Shown piece after piece: positions 39,070-52,099 of a stretch of 64,000 bases of DNA. This stretch comes from Phaeosaccion multiseriatum. Taxonomy: Eukaryota > Ochrophyta, other classes. Where the stretch lies: the NCBI GenBank assembly GCA_965112735.1, contig OZ218953.1, positions 1,798,001-1,862,000 on the forward strand, written 5' to 3'. Positions within the stretch are counted from its first letter, which is position 1. Every line of letters begins with the position of its first letter. The position numbers and the translations under genes were made by a program. The notes beneath the pieces are model-generated. The model was not told the origin of the DNA and made no database searches. It saw nothing but the letters and a program-made list of their open reading frames with translations.

Positions 39070-39582
39070 TCAGAGGGAGGGGGGGGGGTTAAAGTCAAGA
39101 CCCTCCTCGCCTTCATCGTCTCCGGCAGCAGTAGCAGCAGCAGCAGCAGCAGTTGGTGGTACAGACATGCCGCCCCCCACTGGCACTGGCCCTGGCAGCA
39201 GCTGCTTGGACCGTCGAAGGTCTTCCACGGCCTGCGCCACCGTCCGCTCCATGAGCCGCGCACGCACCCACAGCGCCTCATTCTCCCTCCCCAGCTGCTG
39301 CTGTATCACCAACTGCCGCAGCAGGCAGTGCTCGAGTAAGTCTCTGAAGGTACGAAGGAGGCCCCGCAGGAAGGCCTCGTCACGACGCCCCCCTTCTGCC
39401 ACGGGGCTTGTCTCCACCTCCAGCACAACAGCAGCAGTTGGTGATACGTCACCCCCTCCCTCCCCTTGCCTACTTTCCCCTTCCACCAAGAAGAGCGGCA
39501 GCGTAGAGAGTCTTGTTGACGTTGACGTTGACGTTGACGTGGCACTGCCACCGCTCGATGATGAGGCAGCAAACCATACGCC

Positions 39583-39624
<42 letters not shown>

Positions 39625-40051
39625 GTCGTCGTCGTCGTCGTCGTCGTCGTCAGTTGGTGGTCCAGCAGACAGCGAGCTGCGAGGGGCGTGGTGCGGCAGC
39701 GGCGGAAACCCGTACTTGTATGCCTCCCCCTGGCGGAGGGGCCGCAGGAGCAGAGACTTGACATCAGGCGGGAAGGCGGCGTAAGAAGAAGAGCAAGAGG
39801 AGGAGGAGGAGGAACAAGAAGAAGAGGAAAGCATCTCCTCTGCCATGAGTCTGGAGAGACCCTCAGTCAGTGCCACGAAGGACGAGCAGGTCGCCTCCTC
39901 CTGCTGCCGGTCGTGCTGTTGCTCTTGCCCTTGGTGGGGCTTGTTGCCTCTGCTCACGCCATTGCCCAGGCTCGTGGAATTCTCATTCTCCTTTCCTCCC
40001 TTCCCCCGCTGCTGGGGGCACTCCCCTCCACCCTCACCCCTGCTGCTGTTG

Positions 40052-40086
<35 letters not shown>

Positions 40087-40391
40087 CCTGCCACACACTG
40101 GCAACAATTCGCGAGCGCTCCTCTTCCAAAGACGAAGAAAGCCTTCGATCACACGCCGTTGACCCATCTGCTCACTACGCCGAGAGACGCTCGTATGCTT
40201 CAAACGCAGCTGCAGGGAGCGGTGCCGTTCGAGCGAGTCCAGCACAAGGCGGAGGCAAGCAACGACTCTCCCAAGAACGACAGATGCTTCATCTTGCGTG
40301 TGAAAAGGCGAAGCGACCTCTAGTCCCCGCCTTCCATTTCCGTCTCCTCCTTCTCCTCTTCCCCCCCCCCCCCCTCCTCCTCCTCCTCCTC

Positions 40392-40427
<36 letters not shown>

Positions 40428-43400
40428 GGTCTAGTGTCGCTTCAGCAACAGTCAGCAGAACTGCCAAGGGCCCCACTGGATAAATAGAGACGACGGCCGC
40501 CTCCGCCTCCGCCTCCGCCTCCGCATTGGCCTCCCCTCCTCTTTGAGAGGACCCTCCTGCTCCGTCCTGGTGACCAGCTTGACGCCCCTCACCCCCTCTG
40601 TGCTTCTCCTTGTGGCTCCTCCTCCTCTCATCTCCAGCAGCAGCAGCAGCAGCAGCAGCACTTGGTGGTGCAGCAGCGGAAGGAACCCTGAGGTGGAGCA
40701 TGGACTGTGAGGTAACCACCACCCCCAGGAGAGCCGACAAGTGCCGACTCGCCAGGAAGGAGCGCGTTCGCTGACTTATTGGAGCCCTTCCTCCTCGTCC
40801 TCCTCCTCCTCCTCCTCCTTCATCGTGGCCCTGCTCCTCCTCGTCCTCCTCCTCGGGGCAAGGGCAGGGGAAGGTGTTGTCTGCCCCTGCGAAGCGCACT
40901 TGTGCAAAGGCACAGGGGGCGTACGGACGGGACGAGGATGGCGATGTGCATGGGAGGGAGGACAGGATTCCCGGAAGCCTGTCTGTCACCACTTGCGCAA
41001 CCCGCTCTCGTGCGTGCGCAATGCTTGGCCCAACACCAGCTGTTGGTGATACAGATACAGCTACAGCGGAAAGAGCTCCTCCCCCCCCTCCTTCTCCTCC
41101 TCCTCCTCCTCCCCCTCCTGTGTCCTCCATAGCCGTAGTGAGCACCTCCTGCAACAGGTCCGCCACCTTGCCTGCACTGTGCATCTCCCGCAGCCTCTGT
41201 CGCAGCCCTTCCTCCTCCTGCCGCTGCACAAGCACACGCGCACGAGAGCGAGCCGCCCTATCTTGAGCTCGTCTCGCTACTCGCGTGGCATCGACTGCCG
41301 TCTCTGTGGCCTGCGCCACTTGGAGGCGGCTCCGCACCAGTGTGACTGCGGCCTTTACGGCGTCGGCAATTGGTCTCGCATTGGCCTTGACTGCACGTGC
41401 GTACGATGCCGCTCCGGCGATGGTCGTTGTGCTTGTGCTTGTGCCTGTGCTTGTGCCTGGGCTGGCCCCTCTGCCGTCACTCTGACTATCACTCTGACCA
41501 TCACTCTGATCAATACTCGCACTTCCCTCCTCCACTCCTACCAGCACCTCCTGCACTGCCCCCTCTCCGCCACGCTGACTCCTCCACACCAGCGTCAACA
41601 GACTCGAGGAGGAGACGACAACCTCTGCCCCTGCCCGTCCCCCATCTTCGCCGTCCTCCGCGCCAACTTCCCGACCCGCATCAGAGGGAGGAGGAGTAGC
41701 AGCACGAGTTGGTGATACAAAGGTAGCAGCGGGTTGTTGGTGCTTCAAACTGGTGCAAGCCGCGAGCGCTTGGGTATGGGGGCTTGTGTGAGGCACCGCG
41801 TTTGAGGAGGAGGAGAAGGTGGCGTCGATGACAACATCAAAGCCTCTCCCCGAGGCGTCACATCCACACGCGGCCTTGAGCAGCGCCAGCAGCTCTCGCC
41901 CCACCCACTTCTCGATCGCCCTGGGGTCCGCCTCCGCCCCTGAGGATGATGATGCCGACGTGGAAACCTCTGCCGCGGTGCGCGTTGCTGGCCCTGCTTG
42001 GGAAGGGTGGTCGGCCTGGCCTGCTGCGTGGACGGCAGATGCAGCAGTCGCAGCGCTTTCGGACAGCATGGCCTGGTTGATGGGGTGGAAGAAGAGAAAT
42101 AGAGGAATAGAGGGAGGGACAGGAGAGGCCGCAGGAGAAGGAAGGAAGAAAAGAAAGAAGGAAGGAGGTGAGGTGAGCCAAGGATTTTGAGAAATGGGGC
42201 AGGCCCGGGGGGGGGAGGGGGGGGGGGGGGGTTGGAGCATGTGAAGGCGGGAAGGGAAGCTAGGAGGTAAGCAGCGGGGACAGCGGGGACAGAAACACAA
42301 AAGCGCCACCTCAGACTTACGCGAATGAGGAGTTGCGGGAGAGTGGATACAACGGCCAGCTGCTGGGAAAGTTGCCGGCAGCTGTCCCGGGTTTGCCGAT
42401 TGGCGAGAAGCAGTGATGCCAGCGCGGCACACGCCAGCACGAGATCCACCTCTACCGCTGAGCCTCTTGCCGTCATGTTCGCCTCCTCCTCCTCCTCCTC
42501 CTCCTCCTCCTCCTCCTCCTCCTCCTCCTCCTCCTCCTCCTCCTCCTCTTCCTCCTCCCCCTCCTCCGCCTCATCAGACTCGCCCCGATCGGCGACCAGC
42601 GAACACTTCTTCTCCTCTCCCCCGGGCATCACCTTGACCGCTGCATCATCAACCTCCTCCTCCTCCTCCTCCTCCTCCTGCAGCTGCTCCTCCTCATCCT
42701 CCTCCCCCTCCTCCCGTAAGAGCAGGACCAGCACATGCGTCTCGCAAATGGAGAGGACAAGAGGAACAAGTTTTGAGGAGGACGGAGGACGGCATTCTGA
42801 GGAGGAATCATGTGCTGCTGACGAGAGCCCTCCCTCTGCTGAAGGGGGAGGAGGACACGGTAGCTCGCCAGTCGTCGTCGGATGATGGCCCTTCCGTTGC
42901 AGATGGACGTCGGTGACGACAAAGGACGACTCGGGAGAAGAGGGAAGGGGGAGGCGCTCGACTTGGGCGCGGAGGGCTGCGGCAATGCCCACGCCCTCTC
43001 CTCCTCCTCCCATCACGCTCCGCCGTAAGCGGCATCCCAACAGGATGGACTTGAGGGTCTTGTCCATCCTTGACTCCAAACAAGTACCCATATGCGCCTC
43101 CTCCTGCCATCCCCGAGTCCAACTTGAGGCCCAAGTCGAAGTGGATGCAGCGCCCTCGTTAATACCAACACCGGTACAGCTGGCCTCCTCCTCGGCCGAC
43201 TGATGCGAAAGAGAACTAGCCTCAGCCTCAGCCCCAGCCCCAGCAGTTGGTGATACACCAGCCCCTGCTCCAGCTCCGGCCGCAACCGATGCTGCCACTT
43301 GTACGAATAGAAGAAAGCGCCTCTGCCTGTCGAGTGTCGATGCCATGGATCGAAGTCTGCCCCTCTCCTCCGCGAGGCTCTGCCTGCTTCCCCTTAAGCG

Positions 43401-44687
43401 GGCCTTGCAGTGTGCGAGCTTGGTTTGGAGGAGAAGCTCATCTGCTTGCAGCTCCTTCTGCACAGAACGCAGCTTCAACGTGCTGAATATCTCACGCACT
43501 CGCGTTTGTTTCATCAGCTCCCTTATTCCGCGATGCAGAGCGGCCCGGGGGGGGAGGGAAAGAGGGGAGGGGGGTGAGGGGGAGGGTGAGAGGGAGACGG
43601 GGGAGGGGGGTTGAGAAAAGAGGTGACCGCAAGGAGTGGCAATAAGCTCCCACCTCCACTGACTTTTTTCACTCACCTCTGCGCCTGCTGGTGCATTTGC
43701 TTGTCTTCCTCCCTGGCTGCGGCCCGTTGTCTCTCCCGTGTTCTCTCCTCGCTCACTATGGCCCTCTTGTCGCTCATTACGGCCAAAGCCAGCCCCACCA
43801 CGCCTGCGAGCCGGGTCAGCGCTGTCTCGACTGAGATAAACCGAGACGACCACTTCACAGCACCCGCCGCAGGACGAGGTGCTGCAGCGGGTGGTGGTAC
43901 AGCCTCAGTAATTGGTGGTACAGCAGCGCCACGACTGTACCGCATCGCCGCTGCTGCTGCCGAGGCGGTTGAAGCGTAGTCTATCGCTCCACTGCCAAAC
44001 CGCGTCACGCTCATCCGTCTCTGTCCTGCTGCTGCTTTACCACCTCCTGCCGGCTCGCTGTTGCTCAGCAAATCGGACCGGTCGGGGAGCTTTCCCCACT
44101 GCGCAAAGTCCGGAGAGTCGATGGCTATTCCCTTGCTGCTACGAACATTGGTGCTCTGGCCGTTGCCGTTGTCGTCGTCGCCAGTCTCGTCCTCGAGCAA
44201 GAGAGACATGTCCACCTCCGCCACGAGCACTCCCACGACCGCCCTGGACCCAATACCACCACCACCACCACTCAACGTTCTTCGAACTTCCTTCTCTGGG
44301 CCACTGGCGTAGTCCTTGCCGTGTTGGTGGCACGCGTCGTTGCCAGCATCAGCGCCGAAGTCGGAGTGGGGCAGGAATACAGGCACCATGATCACCACGT
44401 TGGTGTTGCCTTCTCCTCCTCCTCCTCCTCCTCCTCCTCCTCCTCCTCCTCCTCCTCCTCCTCCTCCTCCTCCTCCTCCTCCTCCTCCTCCTCCTCCTCC
44501 TCCTCCTCCTCCTCCTCCTCCCTCTCCTCCGCGTCCTTCGCCCGCTCTGCTCCGCCCACCTCCAACGCTTGCCCTCGCCTTGCCACTCTGCAACACCTTC
44601 TCCTCCTCCGACAAGAAAAGCGACTCCACTTGCACCATCCCCCCAGCCTTGCCCTTCCCTGCGCTGCTGCTGCTACTGCTGCTGCTG

Positions 44688-44718
<31 letters not shown>

Positions 44719-46031
44719 GAGTGCCCTCGCCGCTCAACATCCTCTTCCGTACGGACGGTGTCGAGGCTGCAGCCCCGCATGGTAGAAGGAAGCACCCGGC
44801 CTTCACGTCAATGGCACCATTACCCGAAGCCAGTAAGAGACCACAGCTGCTGCTTTCGCCTCTGCGTCTGTTAGCACTAGCAGTAGCAGTAGCAGTAGCA
44901 GTAGCAGTAGCAGCAGCAGCAGTCTGTGATACACCAGCAGGCATGGATGTCTCCGCACCCCATCCGTCCAACTTCTCTCCTGCTCCAATTGGTAGTACGG
45001 TGCAGATCTTGTCAATCGCCAGTCGTCCCGCCCTGGCCGCGGCTTCGAATAAGAGAGCGACGCATTCCCTCTCCTCCTCCTCCTCCTCCTCCTCCTCCTC
45101 CTCCTCCTTATCCCCCTCCTCCCCCCCCTCCGGCTTCTCCTCCCCGTGCTTGCCATGAAGATTCCCTGCTCGGTCCGTGGTCTCGATAATACCACCTCTT
45201 CTCACCCCATCTTCCGCTGGCACATCAGCATCACCAAATCGCCTTCTTGCCTCCCTTGCCCTTGCTGTTGTGGCCTCCTCCTCCTCATCTCTATCTGGAG
45301 CCCCACAGACTTCGTCGCTCGGGCCAGCGCCCAGATTGAGACCGAGCCCCCGTAACCCGAAAGCTAATTCGATCATCATGTCTCCTCTGCCTCTTCTTCT
45401 TCCTCCTTCTCCTTCTCCTCCTCCTCCTCCTCCTCCTCCTCCTTCTCCTCCTCCTCCTCCTCCTCCTCCTCCTCCTCCTCCTCCGCCTCTGCCCCACCTT
45501 CCCACCTGCCGTCGCCACTGGGCCGATCCTGTTAGACACCGCACAAACCCCCGCGCCGCCTCCTCCACAGCCTCCGCCTCCTTCACTTGCGTGCACAGAG
45601 CCGCTGCTCTTTTCGCAACGTCGAGCCAGAGAGAGTCTTGCGTCTGCTGCACCTGTTGCACCTTCTCCTCTTGTCGAACTCGCTCACCAAGCTCCCACTC
45701 CTTGGTTCTCGCATTGCTCCTCGCCTTGTCGCCTTCGGCGCGCAGACGGCCGATGGTGGTCGCTGCTGCCTGCATCTCCACGAGGGCGTCGTCCAAACAA
45801 ACGGCGCAGTAGAGACAGGGCGAGAGCGCTTCACACCACTGCTGAAGGACACGCTTGGAGGCCTGGGAAAGGCAGGGTAAAGACGCCAGCTGCCTGGGGG
45901 TTGATGTTGATGCTGAGCAAGCGTCATCCGAAGAGAAGAAGCCGCGCTCTGTCACTCCCAATCCCCCCACCCCTGGGGTCCTTTGCCTCCTCTTTCCTCC
46001 TCCTCTTCCTCTGCGGTCGTGCTTGACCCTG

Positions 46032-46073
<42 letters not shown>

Positions 46074-49000
46074 GTCACCAACTGCTGCTGGTCGGCATTC
46101 TCGGGATGCTCCGGGTCTGGAACGAGGCAAGCGATGACGGCAACGCCCCCACGGGCAGTCATCACCATGTAGCTTTCCCCCTCTTGCGCCTCTTCGTCTC
46201 CTCTTGCTGCTTTTGCTGCTGTTGCTGCTGCTGCTGCTACTCGATCGTACTTGGCTGTCAGCCCACTTTGCTCCAGCCTCTGAGAAATGCACTTTACGCT
46301 CACTCTCCACGCCGGTCGACCCCTCGTCTTGCTGCCCACATAACTGCTGCTGCTGCTGCTGCTCACCCACCTGCCCTGCAGCCTTTCGCACATCTCGACT
46401 CGGTGCCTCAATGCCTCCTCCATGTGCTTGAGCAGCGCTGTGAGGCCCACCCTGCCGGCCATACCCGCGACGAGGGCGATGCGCTCCGCCTCCCTCCTCT
46501 CCTCCTCTACGGCGCGCACCTGAGACAGCGCCTGAGACAAAGCAGCAGCAGTGAGACCGGCGAAGAGCTCTCTCCTGCTGTCCACCACCTCTCCCCCTCT
46601 CTCTACTGCACCACCGCTACCGCTGCAATCCTTCCCCCGAGAGGAGGAGGAGGAGGAGATAACGACGATGTCTCCCTTCTTCGTCGTCGTCGTCTTGCCC
46701 CTCTCCCTAGTTGCATCGGTACCCTCGGCTACCGCCCTGATGGGAAAGGACACCGTCGTTGAAAGGCCGACAGTGTTATCCTCCAGACCGTCTCGATTAT
46801 GCCCTTGGTATCCCTCCTCTACACCCGCCTCTGTCCATTTTCCCTCTCCATCCTCCGTGTCTTGCTCATCCCATACTACAAACACTCCCTTCTGTCCTCC
46901 TCCTCCTCCTCCTCCTCCTCCACCACCACCACCACCATCACCACCATCACCACCACCATCACCACCACCACTGCTGCTAGCATCAGCCGCACCACTGCTG
47001 CTAGCATCAGCCGCACCCACATCACTAACGCCACAAATCTCCTCCAATACTTCGTCCGTCAGCACTCTTTTCACTCCCGCCTCCGTGAGCCGCACCCCCC
47101 CAAGCACAGTGGTCAATCCGACCAGGGCCTTGCGTCTCCTCTCCTCGTCTGCCTGTGCAGAGGCAGCGGCGGTGGCGCCAACGATTTGCTTGACATGCTG
47201 CTGCCCCACCGCCTGATGTATACGCAAGTTGGACTTCTCCAGTGTTGCCAACATGCCATCGACCGCTGTGCACAGTACTTTGAAGGCGCCTCTTTCGTTG
47301 GTGCTAAAGCTGTGCTGCTCGGTACCCGAAGCATTGCTAGAGCCCCGCTGCTCGCTAGCGTGGGCGCTTGCCGTCCGTGTCACTTGTACAATGTGCCGCG
47401 TTGCAGAGAAGGAATACTCGAGCACAGAAGAGGCCCCTCTAAGATCCTGACCTTCTCCTTCACCCTCACCTCGCTGCTGCAGCTGTGGTGCGAGGCTCGT
47501 GCTGCTGTTGTCGCTTGCTTCGCAGTTGGTGGGAGTATCTTCAAATGAACAGGGAAGAAGCCCAGACCGTTCCTCTGCAGAAGAGCGTTCCGCAGAAGAA
47601 TGATTCTCGTCGGTGTGCCCCATGGGTGGGACAGCACACACGTGTATCGTGCCTGGCGGCCCCATGAGGAGGCCGAGCGCGCTTCGCAAGGCCGGGATCC
47701 ACTGCGGCGAAGAACACATCATCATTCCCTCCTTCTTCTGCTCCTCCTCCTCCTCCCCCTCCTCGCGACCTTCACGCTGCTGCTTGTCTACGCTCCTCTC
47801 GCCCATCTCGCCACAATAGCCAGCGTTACCACTAGCTTCAGCCCCGGCGGTGGCTATGGCAGCAGCAGTAGGACAGAGGTGCCACTCTTGAGCATGGTCT
47901 CCTGGCACCATGGCCGCACTGACAGTGCCCAACGCCAGAGAGAGGGGTTTCCAGGCGCTGTTCTCGTATGCTGTATCGCCAACTGTTGTGTATACCGCAG
48001 CCCCGAGATCGCCACCTCTTGCCAAACCGCCGCAGCGATGCAGAGCGGCGCCGGCGATGGAGCACAATGACTCCAGTAACCTCGTTTGTCTTTCCCGACA
48101 CCACGCTGGAACCACGCTTGAGTCTGATAATGCCCCTCTGTCTCCGGCTTCTTCGGTGGGCTTTCTTCCTTCCTCCAGCGGTGGATATCGTCGCTGCAGT
48201 TCACGAGTAGTGACCACTGAGACCACAGCAAGAACACGACCATTCAGCAGTCGTAACGGCCTCCGAATGATCTGCCTCTGCCCGTGCCTATCTTCGTCGT
48301 CCCCTCTCTCCTCCTCCTCCTCCTCCTCCTCCTCCTCCTCCTCCTCCTCCTCCTCCTCCTCCGCCGCCGCCTCCACTTTCACTTCCTCGTGCTCCTTCTC
48401 GCCCTCCTCGTCGGCCACACCCCCCTCTTTCATCGACCCCGAAGGCCTGACCGAAACAGCCACGAGAGCGGGCCTGACGTCACAACCGCTCTCATCTCCT
48501 CCTCCTCCTCCTCCTCCTCCTCCTCTGCTCCCCCATGTGGATTCAATGACCAAAACGAGGCGACGTGTGATCTCCCCCGCAGCAGCTGGCCACCCCGCCA
48601 GAGCTTCGGCCAAATGGCTGCATGCTTCCCTTTCAACCCGCCCTCTCTCCTCCTCGCACTGCTCGGCCTCGAATGCGGCGTGTCTTTCTCTGTTCGGAAG
48701 GTCGCTTTCCAGCTGGCTCAATTTGGCCTCCAGCTCTGCGATTCGGTCCTTGTCTGCCTTCAACTGCTCGGCCTGCTTCTCACTCTTGCTCTCCGCTTGA
48801 GCAATGCGCGCCGCTTGGTCCACAATGACCCGAGAGGCGGCTGCTCGGGCCCTGCATACACGCACGCACGCATAGCAGCACATCAAATACACACAGCACA
48901 TCGATCACGGAGAGGGATGTGGGGGTAACAAGGGGGAAGTGGGAAGGAGGGAGTGGGAAGAAAAACGTGAGGCAGTGAGAGGAAGAGAAGGGGGGGGGGG

Positions 49001-51811
49001 GGGGGGTGGTGACACACAGTTTCGGCAAACAGACGAATGAATGACTGAAAGGACTGAGCCTTCTCCGCGCGTTTTCACAGCGCTCAATTGAGTACATGAA
49101 AAAGAGCACCACAAAAGCCCTACTAAAGGCGCTTGGAGCGAACAAAAAGGCCAAGAAAGAAAGAAGCTCACTCACCAAAGACTGCGCCAGAGCGGGGCAA
49201 AGCTCCTCCACACAGAGGACACCAGCGCCTCGTCCCGGGCTGTGAAGGCGGGACTGATAGGAGCAGCAGATGGTGAGGAAGTAGCAGCAGCCGGATACTC
49301 GCTGTACACGAGGCTGGGCCCAGGCTGTGTCGGTGCCTGTGCCTGCAGACGCTTCCCACTCATGACCAAGACTACGAAGCTGGTGTCGCTGGAAGTAGGT
49401 AAGGCCAGCACCAAGACCCCCCCCCCGTGCTTCTCGCGTAACACCCCTTTCAAGCCAAGGTTGGCATTGATCAGTTGCCGCAGCTCCCCCTCTCCCTCTC
49501 CCTCCTCTCGGTCGAGGTCGCGCACTACCGCTGTGGTGGGCCGGTACGGACACGATAACGCCCTTTGCAGGACCGCCACCTCTCGTGCGCGTGCCATGTC
49601 ACGGGCGGTCCTCAGCTGCACCACTTCGAGCGTGTCCGCCTGCAGGGCCTCCAGCAGGGGTGTGAAGAGTGTCGGTTGCGCGAGCAGCGGCAGCGAGCGT
49701 CGCGCTTCTCTTGCTTGTTCTTGTTCTTGTTCTTGTTCTTGTTCTTGTTCTTGTTCTGCGGCCGCCTCCTTCCCACTGCGGATGTCGCTCTCGCTCTCCT
49801 CGTATGCGGCAACCATGGCCGACGCCATGCTCTCGGCAAGCCGCGCCGCTTCCGAAGAAACATCACCCTGACCACCTTCACCTCCTTCCTCTCCTCCTCG
49901 TCGTCGTCCTCCTCCTCCTCCTCCTCCTCCTCCTCCTCCTCCTCCTCCTCCTCCTCCCCGGCAACGGTAACGGTGAGATGGCCCGATACGTAGGCTATCA
50001 GCTGCCCCCATTGCCGCTATACTTCCCACCACCCTGCACAGCTCAGAGTGGGCCTCTTGCACCTCCCAAGTGCATGCACCGCACACCGGGGTGGACCAGC
50101 CCAATACCAGCACCCCAACTTGCTCTCCAGAGGGACCGCGCACGTCGAAGGAGGCACCGCTGAGTTTCCGCTGCCCAAACAGCTTCTCGGAAAGGTCCGA
50201 GAACGACCCACCACCGCCGCTGGTGCCGCTGCTGCTCTTTCTCTGGATACGCCTTCGCGCGCTGCTGCCTTTCATACTACTTTCTATATACTCCCTGCTG
50301 CCAAAGCCTCCTCCTCCTCCTCCTCCTCCTCCTCCTCCTCCTCCTCCTCCTCCTCCTCCTCCTCCCTCGTTGTTGTTCCCACCCCCTTCATCTTCCCAGA
50401 GCGTAACTGTGCCTACGGAGCTGAAAGCCCTTCCCAGACGACCTCTCCGTCGAAGGACCACTCGCTCGAAGCGCCCCCCTTGCCCAGCCGCCGAGGGCGC
50501 TGCACACAGGAAGTACAAGGCCTTGCCCGTGGACCCCCCACGAGAGGCCCCAACGCCCTTGGCCGCGGCAACACCACTCTCGCAGAATGCCTCCCCCTCT
50601 TCGTCGACGTCGTCGCCCTCCACGTCCTCCTCGTCCTCCTCCTCCTCCTCCTCCTCCTGCTCCTGCTCCTGCTCCTCCTCTCCCTGCTGTGTAGCTTCCA
50701 CACCAGCACTATCTGGCGGTTCTCGCCTCGCTTCTTCTTCTCCTCCTTCTAGCCTTTGCAGCCACAGAAGTCTCACAAAAGTGTCCGCGTGCGGGTGTGG
50801 GCGGGGGATTGCGGTGACAGCTCTTTCCACCGTGAGAGCTAACTTGTGCTTCAAAGCCATTCGAGAGGACGAGCCGAAAAACGAGTCTGCCACTGATGAT
50901 ACAACCAGGCCATCGCCCCGGCCCGGCTTGGCAGGGGCGGCGGTGGTAGTGGAGGAGTGCCAAGAAGAATCGCGATAGAGCAGCAGCAAGCTTTCTGTAG
51001 CCTTGAGCTGCCAGCGAAGCCATTCCACCTGTCGATGGGAAGCCTCGGCCTCCTCCTCACACCTCGACAGGTCAGCCAGCGACCAGCAGCGCTCCAAGGC
51101 TGCCCCCACACAGCCAGCCAAGCCGACGAGGCAGTCTTCGTCCCTCTGGCCGAAGGCAAGACCACCCCCATTGTCATTGTCATTGTTTTCTTCGTGTTCC
51201 TCCTCCACGCGCCTTTCTTCTTTGGTACTCCGAACCGCCTCCAGCACAGCGAACTTGCCACCTTCTTCGCCTTCTTGTTCTTCACTTTTCACGCCTTCCT
51301 CGTCGCTACCGCCGCTCCAGCGCCGCCGCCCTCCTCCCTGTTGGCCTTTTGCTTCTTCCCCGTCCTCTACCCCTTGCTGCTGCCGCTGCCATTTCTCTCG
51401 TCGCTGCGGTAACCTCTCCCCCCCCCGGAACGCCACAGGCACCAGCATCACAGCCTCTTGCCGCTGCTCGGCGCGGCTCGCTCTGTGTGCAGGATGCAGT
51501 ACACTCAGTACTCTGCCACTCCTCGCCACCTCTTGGGCGAGCGCTGGCAGCGAGGAGAATCGTCGCAACTCCCCCCGCCCCTCCGACGCTACAGCTGGCG
51601 GCGCCTGCGCGCTGCTTGACCTGTTCAACATCCGCCCCTGCCTCGCCCCGGAGCCGGGGGGTGGGGCTATGCCCTTCCTCCCCCTCCCTCTGCGACACTC
51701 CTCCCGAGAGGCATGCAGCAGCTGCACCTGTTCTGCACGCAGGAGGGCAGGGAAAGTGGAGGCCACAAGCTGCTCCACTGCCTCGGTAGAAGCGCATCCC
51801 TGCAGTGCCAT
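39070..51811 (-). CDS. Giant (~4004 aa) multi-GAF-like, coiled-coil, low-complexity protein
   Basis: Minus-strand exons 49176-51811, 43677-48851, 42321-43521 and 39070-42072. All junction phases agree, giving 4004 codons plus stop. GAF-like modules recur: residues 1-270 have VEQLVASTFPALLRAEQVQL, EAVMLVPVAFRGG and DEDCLVGLAGCVGAALERCW; others show KALYFLCAAPSAAGQGG, NVVIMVPVFLPHSDFG with VVGVLVAEVD, and SFVVTDVHLQ. The helix joining exons 1 and 2 is a coiled coil (AARIAQAESKSEKQAEQLKA); another is at RSVQKELQADELLLQTKLAH, and the C terminus ends in one (LRQLVIQQQLGRENEALWVR). Tracts of Glu, Gly, Ser, Asp and Gln from triplet runs separate the modules. Ligand-binding capacity of the GAF folds cannot be judged. 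An upstream exon is possible, because cgcacag just before the ATG looks like an acceptor and GAF-1 begins at once. The family is not recognised beyond this. Confidence 0.68.
39153..39446 (-). repeat. Dispersed element, three copies near the 3' end of the multi-GAF gene
   Basis: TTGGTGGTA (39153), exact TATCACCAA (39304) and exact TTGGTGATA (39438), i.e. both orientations in 300 bp, read as SVPPTAAA, QLVIQQ and DVSPTAA. Confidence 0.9.
39586..39662 (-). repeat. ATC/GTC triplet run coding poly-Asp, ending in an element variant
   Basis: About 21 triplets encode aspartate; the run ends at CAG TTGGTGGTC CAG, a two-base variant of the dispersed element. Confidence 0.9.
41043..41717 (-). repeat. 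Dispersed element, two exact copies in multi-GAF exon 4
   Basis: TTGGTGATA at 41043-41051 (SVSPTAG) and 41709-41717 (FVSPTRA), without a long CAG run. Confidence 0.85.
43247..43255 (-). repeat. Dispersed element, exact copy in multi-GAF exon 3
   Basis: CAGCAG TTGGTGATA CACCAG context, read as GVSPTAGAG. Variants of the element in exon 2 lie at 43912, 44923, 46073 and 47974. Confidence 0.85.
44416..44523 (-). repeat. CTC triplet run coding poly-Gly (multi-GAF exon 2)
   Basis: About 35 uninterrupted CTC/TCC units. Similar CTC runs at 42482-42547, 45418-45483, 48311-48360, 49908-49957 and 50309-50363 encode Glu, Gly or Ser depending on frame. Confidence 0.9.
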
Positions 51812-52099
51812 GAGCGTCTGTGCGTGCGTGCGGTGATGGCAAGAGGGGAAGGGCGATCAACAAACAGACAAGACGGGGGATAGAGAAGTGGGAGGGAGGG
51901 AAGGAGGGGGGGGGGGGTTAGACTTCTATGACTTGACTACACATGAGATGAGGGGAAACGCATACAGCACAAACGCACACGAGCACTACTGCACTACTGC
52001 TTTCTGGACTGAAGTGCATGGCTCTTGTTCACAGGGGGCATACCCCAGACATACGCCATGGAGAGACACGCCAGAGCGCGCCCGTACCCACGCCGCCCA
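51812..52099. other. Spacer upstream of the multi-GAF gene
   Basis: Contains GCGT repeats next to the start codon, a G run (51906-51917) and unique sequence. It should hold the promoter or a missing first exon of the minus-strand gene. Confidence 0.4.
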
